This document shows, in pieces, positions 1 to 6,959 of a stretch of 7,204 bases of DNA. Each line of letters begins with the position of its first letter. Positions within the stretch are counted from its first letter, which is position 1. The translations under genes were made by a program, and so were the position numbers. Source of the stretch: an uncultured Cellvibrio sp. (lineage in GTDB: Bacteria; Pseudomonadota; Gammaproteobacteria; Pseudomonadales; Cellvibrionaceae). The DNA is taken from contig CAMLRI010000103.1 of NCBI GenBank assembly GCA_946482385.1, forward strand, positions 1-7,204, written 5' to 3'. A model generated the notes under the pieces. The model ran no database searches. It was not told the DNA's origin and saw nothing but the letters and a program-made list of their open reading frames with translations.

Positions 1-1062
1 ATCGCCACCGGCAATCACAATTAACTGTGCCGGCACACGCGCCAAACCTTTAATGGCGGCCAGGGTGGCGCCTATGTTGGTGCCTTTGGAATCGTTGTAA
101 AACTCTACGCCGGCAATCTCTGCCACAAATTCGCAGCGATGGCGCAGGCCGCGGAATGCGCGCAGGGTTTGCAGCATGGCTGCCATGGGAATGCCGGCGG
201 CATCGCCCAGGGCCAGGGCCGCCAGGGCGTTATCCACATTGTGGCGACCGCGAATTTGCAGCTCGCGGCTGGGCAGCAAAGGAGTGAGGTTTTTCGCCAG
301 ATATTCTTCGCCGTTGTGTTCCAGCAAACCAAAAGCGCCGAAGTCCGCTTTGCCACCAAAATAAACCGGGGTTACCCCGGCGGCGAGTGGCGGATGGGTG
401 AGTACATCCTGGCGATTGACCACAATATGCTGCGCGCCGAAATACACGCGCAATTTGGCCAGTATGTAAGCGCGCATATCGGCGTAGCGATCCAGGTGAT
501 CGGCGCTGATATTTAAAATGGTGGCGACCTTGGCATTGAGTTTGGTCACTGTCTCCAATTGGAAACTGGACAGCTCCATCACATAGAGCTCCACCTCATC
601 GCGCAATAATTCCAGTGCGGGCGTGCCCAGGTTGCCGCCCACAGCTACTTTGATGCCGGCGGTTTTGGCCATTTCGCCCACCAGGGTGGTGACTGTGCTT
701 TTGGCGTTGGAGCCGGTGATGGCCACTATGGGCGCCTTGGCGTAGCGCACAAATAATTCAATATCGCCCACCACCGGAATGCCGGCCGCCTTGGCCTGGG
801 CAATAGCCGGGGTAGCTACGGCGACGCCGGGGCTGACAATAATTTCCTGGCAGGCGAGCAAAGTGGCGGGATTCAATTCGCCACATTCGATATGCACGCC
901 GGGAAACTCCGCCTGCACTGCCGCCAGGTTGGGCGGGGCACTGCGGGTATCCAACAAAATAAAACGCTGCTGCTGTTGCGCCAGAAAGCGCGCCACCGAC
1001 AAGCCGGTAATACCGGTGCCGATAATGGCGGTGAGCTTACTGGTGGCAATCATTTGGGACAC
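1..1062 (-). CDS. murD: UDP-N-acetylmuramoyl-L-alanine--D-glutamate ligase, 3' end cut by window
   Basis: MurD is the cytoplasmic ATP-dependent ligase that adds D-glutamate to UDP-MurNAc-L-Ala, the second amino acid of the peptidoglycan stem peptide. The visible 354 codons read without a stop to the window edge; the family is usually about 440-450 residues, so most of the C-terminal domain is missing. Visible in order: an N-terminal Rossmann-like UDP-binding domain (IIGTGITGLS, about residues 13-22); the ATP P-loop GSNAKST (117-123), with Ala where E. coli has Gly; GGNLGTPAL (142-150); LELSSFQLE-like MELSSFQLE (162-170); NISADHLDRY (184-193); the AKLR segment whose Lys203 matches the carbamylated lysine; and YNDSKGTN (322-329) opening the C-terminal domain. 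The last visible residues, AGGD, begin the conserved GGDGK motif. I chose GTG at 1062 because AGGA lies 9 nt before it; ATG at 1053 is the alternative start and lies 18 nt from that site. It follows mraY after a 20-nt gap; ftsW would be expected next. Identity is secure. Confidence 0.97.
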   Translation of the reverse strand, partial: MSQMIATSKLTAIIGTGITGLSVARFLAQQQQRFILLDTRSAPPNLAAVQAEFPGVHIECGELNPATLLACQEIIVSPGVAVATPAIAQAKAAGIPVVGDIELFVRYAKAPIVAITGSNAKSTVTTLVGEMAKTAGIKVAVGGNLGTPALELLRDEVELYVMELSSFQLETVTKLNAKVATILNISADHLDRYADMRAYILAKLRVYFGAQHIVVNRQDVLTHPPLAAGVTPVYFGGKADFGAFGLLEHNGEEYLAKNLTPLLPSRELQIRGRHNVDNALAALALGDAAGIPMAAMLQTLRAFRGLRHRCEFVAEIAGVEFYNDSKGTNIGATLAAIKGLARVPAQLIVIAGGD

Positions 1063-1071
1063 GGGTAGCTT

Positions 1072-1075
1072 TCCT
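1072..1075 (-). promoter_or_regulatory. Ribosome binding site deciding the murD start
   Basis: On the minus strand the mraY-murD gap reads TTAATACAGGAAAGCTACCC and is followed directly by GTG. The AGGA core sits 9 nt from that GTG (1062-1060) and 18 nt from the in-frame ATG (1053-1051). The first distance is normal for bacterial initiation and the second is long, so the site favours the GTG start. This is a spacing argument only. Confidence 0.65.
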
Positions 1076-1082
1076 GTATTAA

Positions 1083-2165
1083 TTAACGGAATTTCAAAGT
1101 GGCCAGACCGATCAACACCAATACCAGGGTGATGATCCAGAAACGCACAATCACGCGCGGCTCGGGCCAGCCTTTTAATTCAAAATGGTGATGGATAGGC
1201 GCCATGCGGAATATGCGGCGGCCGGTCAATTTGAACGAGGCCACCTGCAAAATTACCGACACAGTTTCCAACACAAAAATGCCGCCCATGATGAACAGCA
1301 CAAATTCGTGGCGCACAATCACCGCCACCAAACCCAGTGCAGCACCCAGCGCCAGGGCGCCAACGTCGCCCATAAATACCTGCGCGGGATAAGTGTTAAA
1401 CCACAGGAAACCAAGGCCCGCGCCCACCAGGGCGCAGCAAAACACCGCCAACTCACCGGCGCCGGGAATGTAGGCAATTTGCAAGTACTGGGCGAATTGC
1501 GAGTGGCCGGCGAGGTAGGCAATCAGCGCCAGAGCGCCCGCCACCATCACGCTGGGCATAATTGCCAGGCCATCCAACCCATCGGTCAGGTTGACCGCAT
1601 TGCTGGTGCCGACAATTACAAAGTAAGTGAAGATGATGTAAAAAATGCCCATATTGAGCGCGACATTTTTAAAGAAGGGAATAAACAATTGGGTTTCGGC
1701 CGGCAGCTGCGCGGTGTAATACAAAAAGATGGCAGCGCCAAAACCGGCGATAGATTGCCAAAAATATTTCCAGCGCGCGGGCAAGCCTTTGGGGTCGCGC
1801 TTGGCGACTTTGCGGTAATCATCCACCCAACCCACAGCACCAAAAATAGCAGTGACAATTAACACCACCCACACATAGCGGTTGCTGAAATCTGACCAGA
1901 GGATGGTGCTGATAAACATGGCCGATAAAATCAAAGCGCCACCCATGGTGGGCGTGCCCGATTTACTCAAATGGCTTTGCGGGCCATCGCTGCGCACCGC
2001 TTGGCCAATGCGCATTTCGGTGAGCCGGCGAATTACCCAGGGGCCGAGCAATAGCGAAATACCCAGGGCGGTGAGCACGCTCATAATCGCGCGCACAGTG
2101 AGGTATTGAAACACTGCAAAACTGCGCAGGTATTCTTGTAAGTATTCTGCCAGCCAGTAAAGCAT
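1083..2165 (-). CDS. mraY: Phospho-N-acetylmuramoyl-pentapeptide-transferase (lipid I synthase)
   Basis: MraY is the polytopic inner-membrane enzyme that transfers phospho-MurNAc-pentapeptide from UDP to undecaprenyl phosphate, making lipid I; it needs Mg2+. The 360-residue product equals the E. coli length and aligns by eye over its whole span, from MLYWLAEYL to GLATLKFR. Catalytic landmarks are all present: the Asp pair in VDDYRKV (Asp115, Asp116), the NLTDGLDGL loop (192-200), Asp267 in VFMGDVGAL, and the triple-His loop [16 protein letters not shown] (321-336). Many hydrophobic segments fit the family's ten transmembrane helices. The ATG shares one base with the murF stop codon (TAATG). 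GGGAG at 2180-2176, inside the end of murF, lies 10 nt before the ATG and is a plausible ribosome binding site, so translation is probably coupled to murF. No key residue is missing. MraY is the target of natural nucleoside inhibitors such as tunicamycin and muraymycin. Confidence 0.99.
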   Translation of the reverse strand: MLYWLAEYLQEYLRSFAVFQYLTVRAIMSVLTALGISLLLGPWVIRRLTEMRIGQAVRSDGPQSHLSKSGTPTMGGALILSAMFISTILWSDFSNRYVWVVLIVTAIFGAVGWVDDYRKVAKRDPKGLPARWKYFWQSIAGFGAAIFLYYTAQLPAETQLFIPFFKNVALNMGIFYIIFTYFVIVGTSNAVNLTDGLDGLAIMPSVMVAGALALIAYLAGHSQFAQYLQIAYIPGAGELAVFCCALVGAGLGFLWFNTYPAQVFMGDVGALALGAALGLVAVIVRHEFVLFIMGGIFVLETVSVILQVASFKLTGRRIFRMAPIHHHFELKGWPEPRVIVRFWIITLVLVLIGLATLKFR

Positions 2166-3556
2166 TAGTGTGTGTCTCCCGTGGTTGCAACCAGTTCGCC
2201 CACCACCAGATCCATGTTGGAACTGCGTGAGCCTTTTATCAGCACTGTGGTTTCGGCATTGAGTTGCGGTTTAATGGCGGCGACCAAAGCCGCGCGCTCG
2301 CTAAAATGCTGCGCGCCGGCGCCAAAGGCGCGGCTGGTGTTAGCGGTTAATTGGCCGAGGGTAAAAATTTGCTGGATATTTTTAGCGCGGGCATAAGCGC
2401 CTAATTCGGCGTGCAACTCGGCGGCATGCTCACCCAATTCAGCCAGATCACCCAGTACCAATATGCTGTGCGGCGACTGCGCCAGCACATCAATAGCAGC
2501 GCGCACTGAACCTGGGTTGGCGTTGTAGCTGTCGTCGATAATTAACGCACCCTGGTAGCCGCGCTGGCGGCTCATGCGCCCGGCCACAGGGGCAAACCTG
2601 GCCAGGCCGCGCTGGATTTGTTCCAGGCTGGCACCCAGGGCATAGCAGCAGGCCGCGGCCATAAGCGCATTGCGCACACTGTGCTCGCCCTGGGCATTGA
2701 GGATGATGCGGGTGCGCTGTTGGTTGATCAGCAAATCAAAGGCGAGGTCTTCAGTGGCGTATTCAATAGCCTCGGCGCGGCAGTTGGCTTCGCTGTTGTG
2801 CAAAGAAACCCGCAGCACTTTTTTGCCCGCCAATTGCGCCAACCATTGCGGCGCAAAGGCGTCGTCGATATTCACCACCGCTATGCCGCCCGCCACCAGG
2901 CCGCTGTAAATTTCGCCCTTGGCAGAGGCCACACCCTCGATGGAACCAAAGCCTTCAATATGGGCGGGCATGACATTGTTGATCATCGCCACCTGAGGCT
3001 TAGCCAGGGAACAGGCGTAGGCGATTTCGTTGGGGCCGCTAGCACCCATTTCGATCACCGCAAATTGGTGCTGCGCTTCCAGCGCCAGCAATGTGAGGGG
3101 CACGCCTATGTGGTTATTTAAATTGCCGCGGGTGGCCAGGGTTTCGCCGCACTCATTGAGGATACTGGCCACCAGGGTTTTTACCGTGGTTTTGCCGCTG
3201 CTGCCGGTGATGGCCACCAGCGAACCGCCGAACAAACTGCGGTTGAGCGCGGCCACCTGACCCAAGGCGAGGGTGGTATCGCTCACCACCAACTGCGGCA
3301 CCTTAATAGCGGGATTAAATTTTTCCACAATCATGGCGCAGGGATTTTTTTGCTCCGCTTGAGCGAGAAAATCGTGCGCATCAAAACGCTCGCCGCGCAG
3401 CGCAATAAACAAATCGCCCGCCTCCAGGGTGCGGGTGTCGGTGCTGACGCGGTTAAACAGTGCATCGCCGCCTTTTAATTGCGGCTTAAGGGCGTTGGGC
3501 AAGCGCTGGCTAAGAATGAAGTAAGCCAGGCTGCTCAGGGAAATAGCGCGAATCAT
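2165..3556 (-). CDS. murF: UDP-N-acetylmuramoyl-tripeptide--D-alanyl-D-alanine ligase
   Basis: MurF is the last cytoplasmic Mur ligase; it uses ATP to attach the D-Ala-D-Ala dipeptide to UDP-MurNAc-tripeptide, giving the pentapeptide substrate of MraY. The 463-residue product is close to the E. coli length of about 452. Seen in order: an N-terminal substrate-binding domain with [16 protein letters not shown] (38-53) and GERFDAHDF (55-63); the P-loop GSSGKTT (118-124); [13 protein letters not shown] (145-157); EMGAS (169-173); PAHIEGFGS (197-205) followed by AKGEI, whose Lys213 fits the carbamylated lysine; [10 protein letters not shown] (341-350); GDLAELGE (369-376); and KGSRSSNMD (441-449) in the C-terminal domain. 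Its ATG overlaps the murE stop by 4 nt (ATGA) and only a weak G-rich stretch (GGGGG) precedes it, so translational coupling to murE is likely. Sampled stretches are visibly more AT-rich than in murE and ftsI. Identity is secure. Confidence 0.98.
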   Translation of the reverse strand: MIRAISLSSLAYFILSQRLPNALKPQLKGGDALFNRVSTDTRTLEAGDLFIALRGERFDAHDFLAQAEQKNPCAMIVEKFNPAIKVPQLVVSDTTLALGQVAALNRSLFGGSLVAITGSSGKTTVKTLVASILNECGETLATRGNLNNHIGVPLTLLALEAQHQFAVIEMGASGPNEIAYACSLAKPQVAMINNVMPAHIEGFGSIEGVASAKGEIYSGLVAGGIAVVNIDDAFAPQWLAQLAGKKVLRVSLHNSEANCRAEAIEYATEDLAFDLLINQQRTRIILNAQGEHSVRNALMAAACCYALGASLEQIQRGLARFAPVAGRMSRQRGYQGALIIDDSYNANPGSVRAAIDVLAQSPHSILVLGDLAELGEHAAELHAELGAYARAKNIQQIFTLGQLTANTSRAFGAGAQHFSERAALVAAIKPQLNAETTVLIKGSRSSNMDLVVGELVATTGDTH

Positions 3557-5118
3557 ATTTGGCCCCCGGATTCTTGTTCGCGCTTGGCGAGGCGGCGTTG
3601 CAGCGCCAGGCGCGCCTGCTGGCTGTCGCTAAAGGGCAGGGTTTGGTCGGCAAAAATTTGGTAGTCCTCGTGGCCTTTGCCAGCGATCAAAACCAGATCG
3701 CCCGGCTTGGCCTGTTGCACGGCAAAGTCGATGGCCTGGGCGCGGTCGGCCAGTACCAGGCAGCCGTTGGGATGGTTGAGCCCGCGCACTATATCGGCGG
3801 CAATGCGCGCCGGATCTTCACTGCGCGGGTTGTCGTTGGTGACTATCACATAGTCACTGAATTTTTCGGCGATGCGGCCCATCAGGGGGCGCTTGGTTTT
3901 GTCGCGGTCGCCGCCGCAGCCAAACACTGTCCACACCCGTGCGGATTGGTGTTCGCGAATAGCTTTGAGGGTATTTTCCAGCGCATCGGGGGTGTGGGCG
4001 TAATCCACCAGCACCTGGATTTCCTGGGCGGCGGCGTCCACCACTACCGGCTGCATGCGCCCCGGTGCCGCCACCAATTGCGGCACCAGTGCCAGCACAT
4101 CCGCCAGGGGCGCACCCTGCACACATACAGCGGCGATAACCGCCAGTAAATTGCTGAGGTTAAACAGGCCCAACAGCGGCGAGTGGATTTCGCCTTCGCC
4201 CCAGGGGCTGTGCAAACGCGCGCTGGCGCCCTGGCTGTGCAGGCGCACCTCGGTCACATACACATCGGCCGGCTCGCGCAGGGAAAAGCCCAGGGCCTGT
4301 ACGCCTGCCGGGGTTTTGTCGGCCAGGGCCTTGGCCCAGGCATCGTCGCGGTTAAAAATCGCGCACTTCAGGCCGGGCATAAACAACAGCTCAGCCTTGG
4401 CCTTGCCGTAGCTCACCAGGTCGCCGTGGTAATCCAGGTGGTCCTGGGTGAGGTTGGTGAAAATTGCCGTTGCAAACGCCAAACCCGCCACACGCTTTTG
4501 TTGCAGGCTGTGGGATGACACCTCTATAGCCGCCGAACTGGCGCCGCCGGCGCGCAACTGGCGCAGGATACGCTGCAGGGCGATAGGGTCTGGCGTGGTC
4601 AGGCCGGTGCTGGTGAGCAGGCCAATTTGCTGGGCGATAGGTGTGAGCGATTGCTGATCCACCAGGCCATAGCCGAGGGTGCCCACTACCGCCGAGCAAC
4701 CCTGGGCACTGGCGCCGGCCAACAATTGCGCCAACAGCAGGCTACAGGTGGTTTTACCGTTGGTGCCGGTAATGCCCACCAGGCACAGCTCGCGGCTGGG
4801 GTGGCCGTAATAGCGCCCGGCCAGCTCGCTCAAGCGCGCCGCCAGGGGCGCCAGGGCGATCACCGGCACAGAACCTATCCAGTGGATACCCTGCCAATCT
4901 TTATCGGCCTCGACCAACACCGCCACGGCGCCCTGCTCTATCGCCTTGGCGATAAATTGGCGGCCATCGGCCTGGGTGCCCACCAGGGCGATAAACACAT
5001 CGCCCGCCTGCACCTGGCGACTATCCAGGCGCAGTTGCCCCACAGGCAGCTCAGCGGCCTGGGCGAGATCGGACGCCGCCAATTCCGGCAGCCATTGGGC
5101 GAGGGTGAGGCTTTGCAT
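3553..5118 (-). CDS. murE: UDP-N-acetylmuramoyl-L-alanyl-D-glutamate--2,6-diaminopimelate ligase
   Basis: MurE adds the third stem-peptide residue to UDP-MurNAc-L-Ala-D-Glu in the cytoplasm using ATP. The motif DNPR at residues 429-432, in TNDNPRSEDP, is the signature of the meso-diaminopimelate-adding enzymes, as opposed to the lysine-adding ones of many Gram-positives. Other landmarks are LDSRQVQAGDVFIAL (31-45) in the N-terminal UDP-binding domain, the P-loop GTNGKTT (118-124), EVSSHSL (199-205), TNLTQDHLDYHGD (221-233), Lys241 in KAKAE as the probable carbamylated lysine, VDYAHTPDALENTL (371-384), FGCGGDRDKTKRPLM (399-413) and the C-terminal AGKGHEDYQ (479-487). At 521 residues it is about 25 longer than the E. 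coli enzyme; extra residues appear in loops such as the one around 150-175, not as a new domain. The ATG shares one base with the ftsI stop (TGATG) and lacks a strong Shine-Dalgarno sequence, so reinitiation after ftsI is likely. Identity is secure. Confidence 0.98.
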   Translation of the reverse strand: MQSLTLAQWLPELAASDLAQAAELPVGQLRLDSRQVQAGDVFIALVGTQADGRQFIAKAIEQGAVAVLVEADKDWQGIHWIGSVPVIALAPLAARLSELAGRYYGHPSRELCLVGITGTNGKTTCSLLLAQLLAGASAQGCSAVVGTLGYGLVDQQSLTPIAQQIGLLTSTGLTTPDPIALQRILRQLRAGGASSAAIEVSSHSLQQKRVAGLAFATAIFTNLTQDHLDYHGDLVSYGKAKAELLFMPGLKCAIFNRDDAWAKALADKTPAGVQALGFSLREPADVYVTEVRLHSQGASARLHSPWGEGEIHSPLLGLFNLSNLLAVIAAVCVQGAPLADVLALVPQLVAAPGRMQPVVVDAAAQEIQVLVDYAHTPDALENTLKAIREHQSARVWTVFGCGGDRDKTKRPLMGRIAEKFSDYVIVTNDNPRSEDPARIAADIVRGLNHPNGCLVLADRAQAIDFAVQQAKPGDLVLIAGKGHEDYQIFADQTLPFSDSQQARLALQRRLAKREQESGGQI

Positions 5119-6959
5119 CAGGTGGCAGACCCCGCTTTGTTACTGGGCTTGGCCGGCTGCTTGCGAGCCCCCGCCAGGGCATCGTCCTGGTCTGATTTTT
5201 TCATCATATCGGGGGCAACCTTGAGCATCCGCAGGGCATCTTCCGCCACCTTGGAAAAGGCCGGTGCCGCCACATAACCGCCGTTGCCAAACACCCCAGT
5301 GCCGGCCGGCTCGTCGATCACCACCATGGCGACAATGCGCGGGTTATCCGCCGGCGCCATACCGATAAAGGAACCGATTTGCTTTTGCGCAGCGTAGGAG
5401 CCGCCAATGGCTTTAAAGGCAGTGCCGGTTTTGCCCGCCACGGAATAGGAGATGGCCTGGGCACGGCGGCCAGTGCCCTCGGCGGTGACTACCCGCTTGA
5501 GCATTTGCTGCACTTCCTGGGTGTGCTCTTGCGACACCACCCGCTCGCCGGCCGGGGGCGCATCCACCCGCAACAGGGATACCGGGCGTTTGATACCACC
5601 GCTGGCGATCACCGCATAGGCCTGTACCGCCTGCAAGGCATTGATGTTGAGCGCATAGCCGTAGGACATATTGGCGCGCTCGATTTTTTGCGTCGGCTTG
5701 AACAGCGGCAGGCTGCCCACGGCTTCGCCCGGGAAGCCGGTGCCCAAAGGCTGGCCCACACCCAGGCGGGCAAACATGGCGCGCAGGGTGTCTGGCTCCA
5801 GGGTGAAGGCGATCTTGGTCATGGCGATGTTGCTGGACTTGGCGATAGCCATGGCCAAATCCATGGCGCCATAATTTTGGTGATCCTTAATCGCCTTGCT
5901 GCCCACCATCATGTAGCCGGGGTTGGTGTCTATCACATCGGTCGGCTTGAACTTGCCGGTTTCCAGCGCCGCCAATACCACCCAGGGCTTCACCGTGGAG
6001 CCTGGCTCGTAGAGGTCGGTAATGGCGCGGTTGCGGATGCCCTCGCCCCAGTTGCGGCTGCGGTCGTTGGGGTTGTAGCTAGGCAGGTTGGACATGGCCA
6101 GCACTTCGCCGGTGAGCACATCCAGAATCACAATAGAACCGGCCTTGGCGCTGGCCGCCTCTACCGCTTTTTTCAGCTCGCGGTGCGCCAGGTATTGCAG
6201 GCGCAGGTCGATGCTCAGCGCCAGGTTTTGGCCGGAGCGCGCCGCCTTAACCAAACGCAACTCCTTTACCGTGCGGCCGCGCAGGTCTTTCAGCACTTCC
6301 TTGGCACCATTTTCACCGGTCAACCAGGCGTCGTAGGCCAGCTCCATGCCCTCCTGGCCGCGGTCGTCCACATCGGTGCGGCCCACCAGGTGTGCCGCCA
6401 CATCGGCCGCCGGGTAGTAGCGGTGGTATTCCACCTGCTCGTAAACACCGGGAATATCCAGTGCCAATACCGCCTGGGCCGATTGCGGCGGCAGGCCGCG
6501 CTTGAGGTACATAAATTCTTTGTTGCGGTAGCGCTCCAGGCGCGTTTTAAGATCCGCCGGGTTCAGCTCCAACGCCTTGGCCAGGCTGGGCAGCTGCTCG
6601 CTGGCGGTGATCAACACCTTGGGATTGGCCCACAGGGTGGATACCGGGGTGCTAACTGCCAGGGGCTCGCCGTTGCGGTCGGTAATTACGCCGCGGTAGG
6701 CGGGGATAATATCTGTGCGCAAAGTGCGCGATTCGCCCTGATCTTGCAGGAATTCGTAACCGCGATCGGCATTGGGCAGCACTTGCAGGCTGGCTACATG
6801 CACCAGTACCGCCAGCAGCATCACCACCAGCGCCAGGCCGACGGTGTAAAAGCGCCAGCGCGCCACCTTGAGGGGGGTATTTTTTACCGGCGCCTGGGGG
6901 CGTGCCGAGCGCGGCTCAAAGGCGGACGAGCGGTTAGTGGATGGCCGAACCGGCTTCAT
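5118..6959 (-). CDS. ftsI: Septal peptidoglycan transpeptidase FtsI (penicillin-binding protein 3)
   Basis: FtsI is the class B penicillin-binding protein that crosslinks peptidoglycan at the division septum in complex with the glycosyltransferase FtsW. The 613-residue product has a basic cytoplasmic tail (about 1-36), one transmembrane helix (about 37-60), then a periplasmic PBP-dimerisation domain containing RGVITDRNGEPLAVSTPV (89-106) and GQEGMELAYD (201-210). The transpeptidase domain has all three active-site motifs: SxxK as Ser321-Thr-Val-Lys324 in EPGSTVKPW, SxN as Ser375-Ser-Asn377, and KTG at 510-512. Ser321 is the expected acyl-enzyme nucleophile and beta-lactam target. After the conserved end near LRMLKVAPD (577-584) there is a charged tail of about 29 residues rich in Lys, Ala, Asp and Ser. 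The segment FGNGGYVAAP (557-566) seems about two residues longer than the matching loop in pseudomonad PBP3 as I recall it. The ATG overlaps the ftsL stop by 4 nt (ATGA) and follows a strong GGAGG. Gene position between ftsL and murE is classical. Identity is secure. Confidence 0.98.
   Translation of the reverse strand: MKPVRPSTNRSSAFEPRSARPQAPVKNTPLKVARWRFYTVGLALVVMLLAVLVHVASLQVLPNADRGYEFLQDQGESRTLRTDIIPAYRGVITDRNGEPLAVSTPVSTLWANPKVLITASEQLPSLAKALELNPADLKTRLERYRNKEFMYLKRGLPPQSAQAVLALDIPGVYEQVEYHRYYPAADVAAHLVGRTDVDDRGQEGMELAYDAWLTGENGAKEVLKDLRGRTVKELRLVKAARSGQNLALSIDLRLQYLAHRELKKAVEAASAKAGSIVILDVLTGEVLAMSNLPSYNPNDRSRNWGEGIRNRAITDLYEPGSTVKPWVVLAALETGKFKPTDVIDTNPGYMMVGSKAIKDHQNYGAMDLAMAIAKSSNIAMTKIAFTLEPDTLRAMFARLGVGQPLGTGFPGEAVGSLPLFKPTQKIERANMSYGYALNINALQAVQAYAVIASGGIKRPVSLLRVDAPPAGERVVSQEHTQEVQQMLKRVVTAEGTGRRAQAISYSVAGKTGTAFKAIGGSYAAQKQIGSFIGMAPADNPRIVAMVVIDEPAGTGVFGNGGYVAAPAFSKVAEDALRMLKVAPDMMKKSDQDDALAGARKQPAKPSNKAGSAT

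Noticed and set aside
180..240. Frequent GCCAGGG-like words (for example around 205-225) that look like a short repeat.
   Set aside because: They fall inside coding sequence at irregular spacing and arise from Ala/Leu/Gly codons such as GCC-CTG-GC in a GC-rich gene; no inverted or tandem organisation is visible.
139..516. Plus-strand open frames opposite murD.
   Set aside because: They are shadows of the uninterrupted murD reading frame, which shows all expected Mur ligase motifs.
1185..1862. A 225-codon plus-strand open frame opposite mraY.
   Set aside because: The product is His/Gln-rich with none of the hydrophobic pattern of the true gene, and it is explained as the complement of conserved mraY codons.
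4627..5277. A 216-codon plus-strand open frame across the ftsI-murE junction.
   Set aside because: It is antisense to the murE start and the ftsI end and has no motif; the minus-strand genes are unambiguous.
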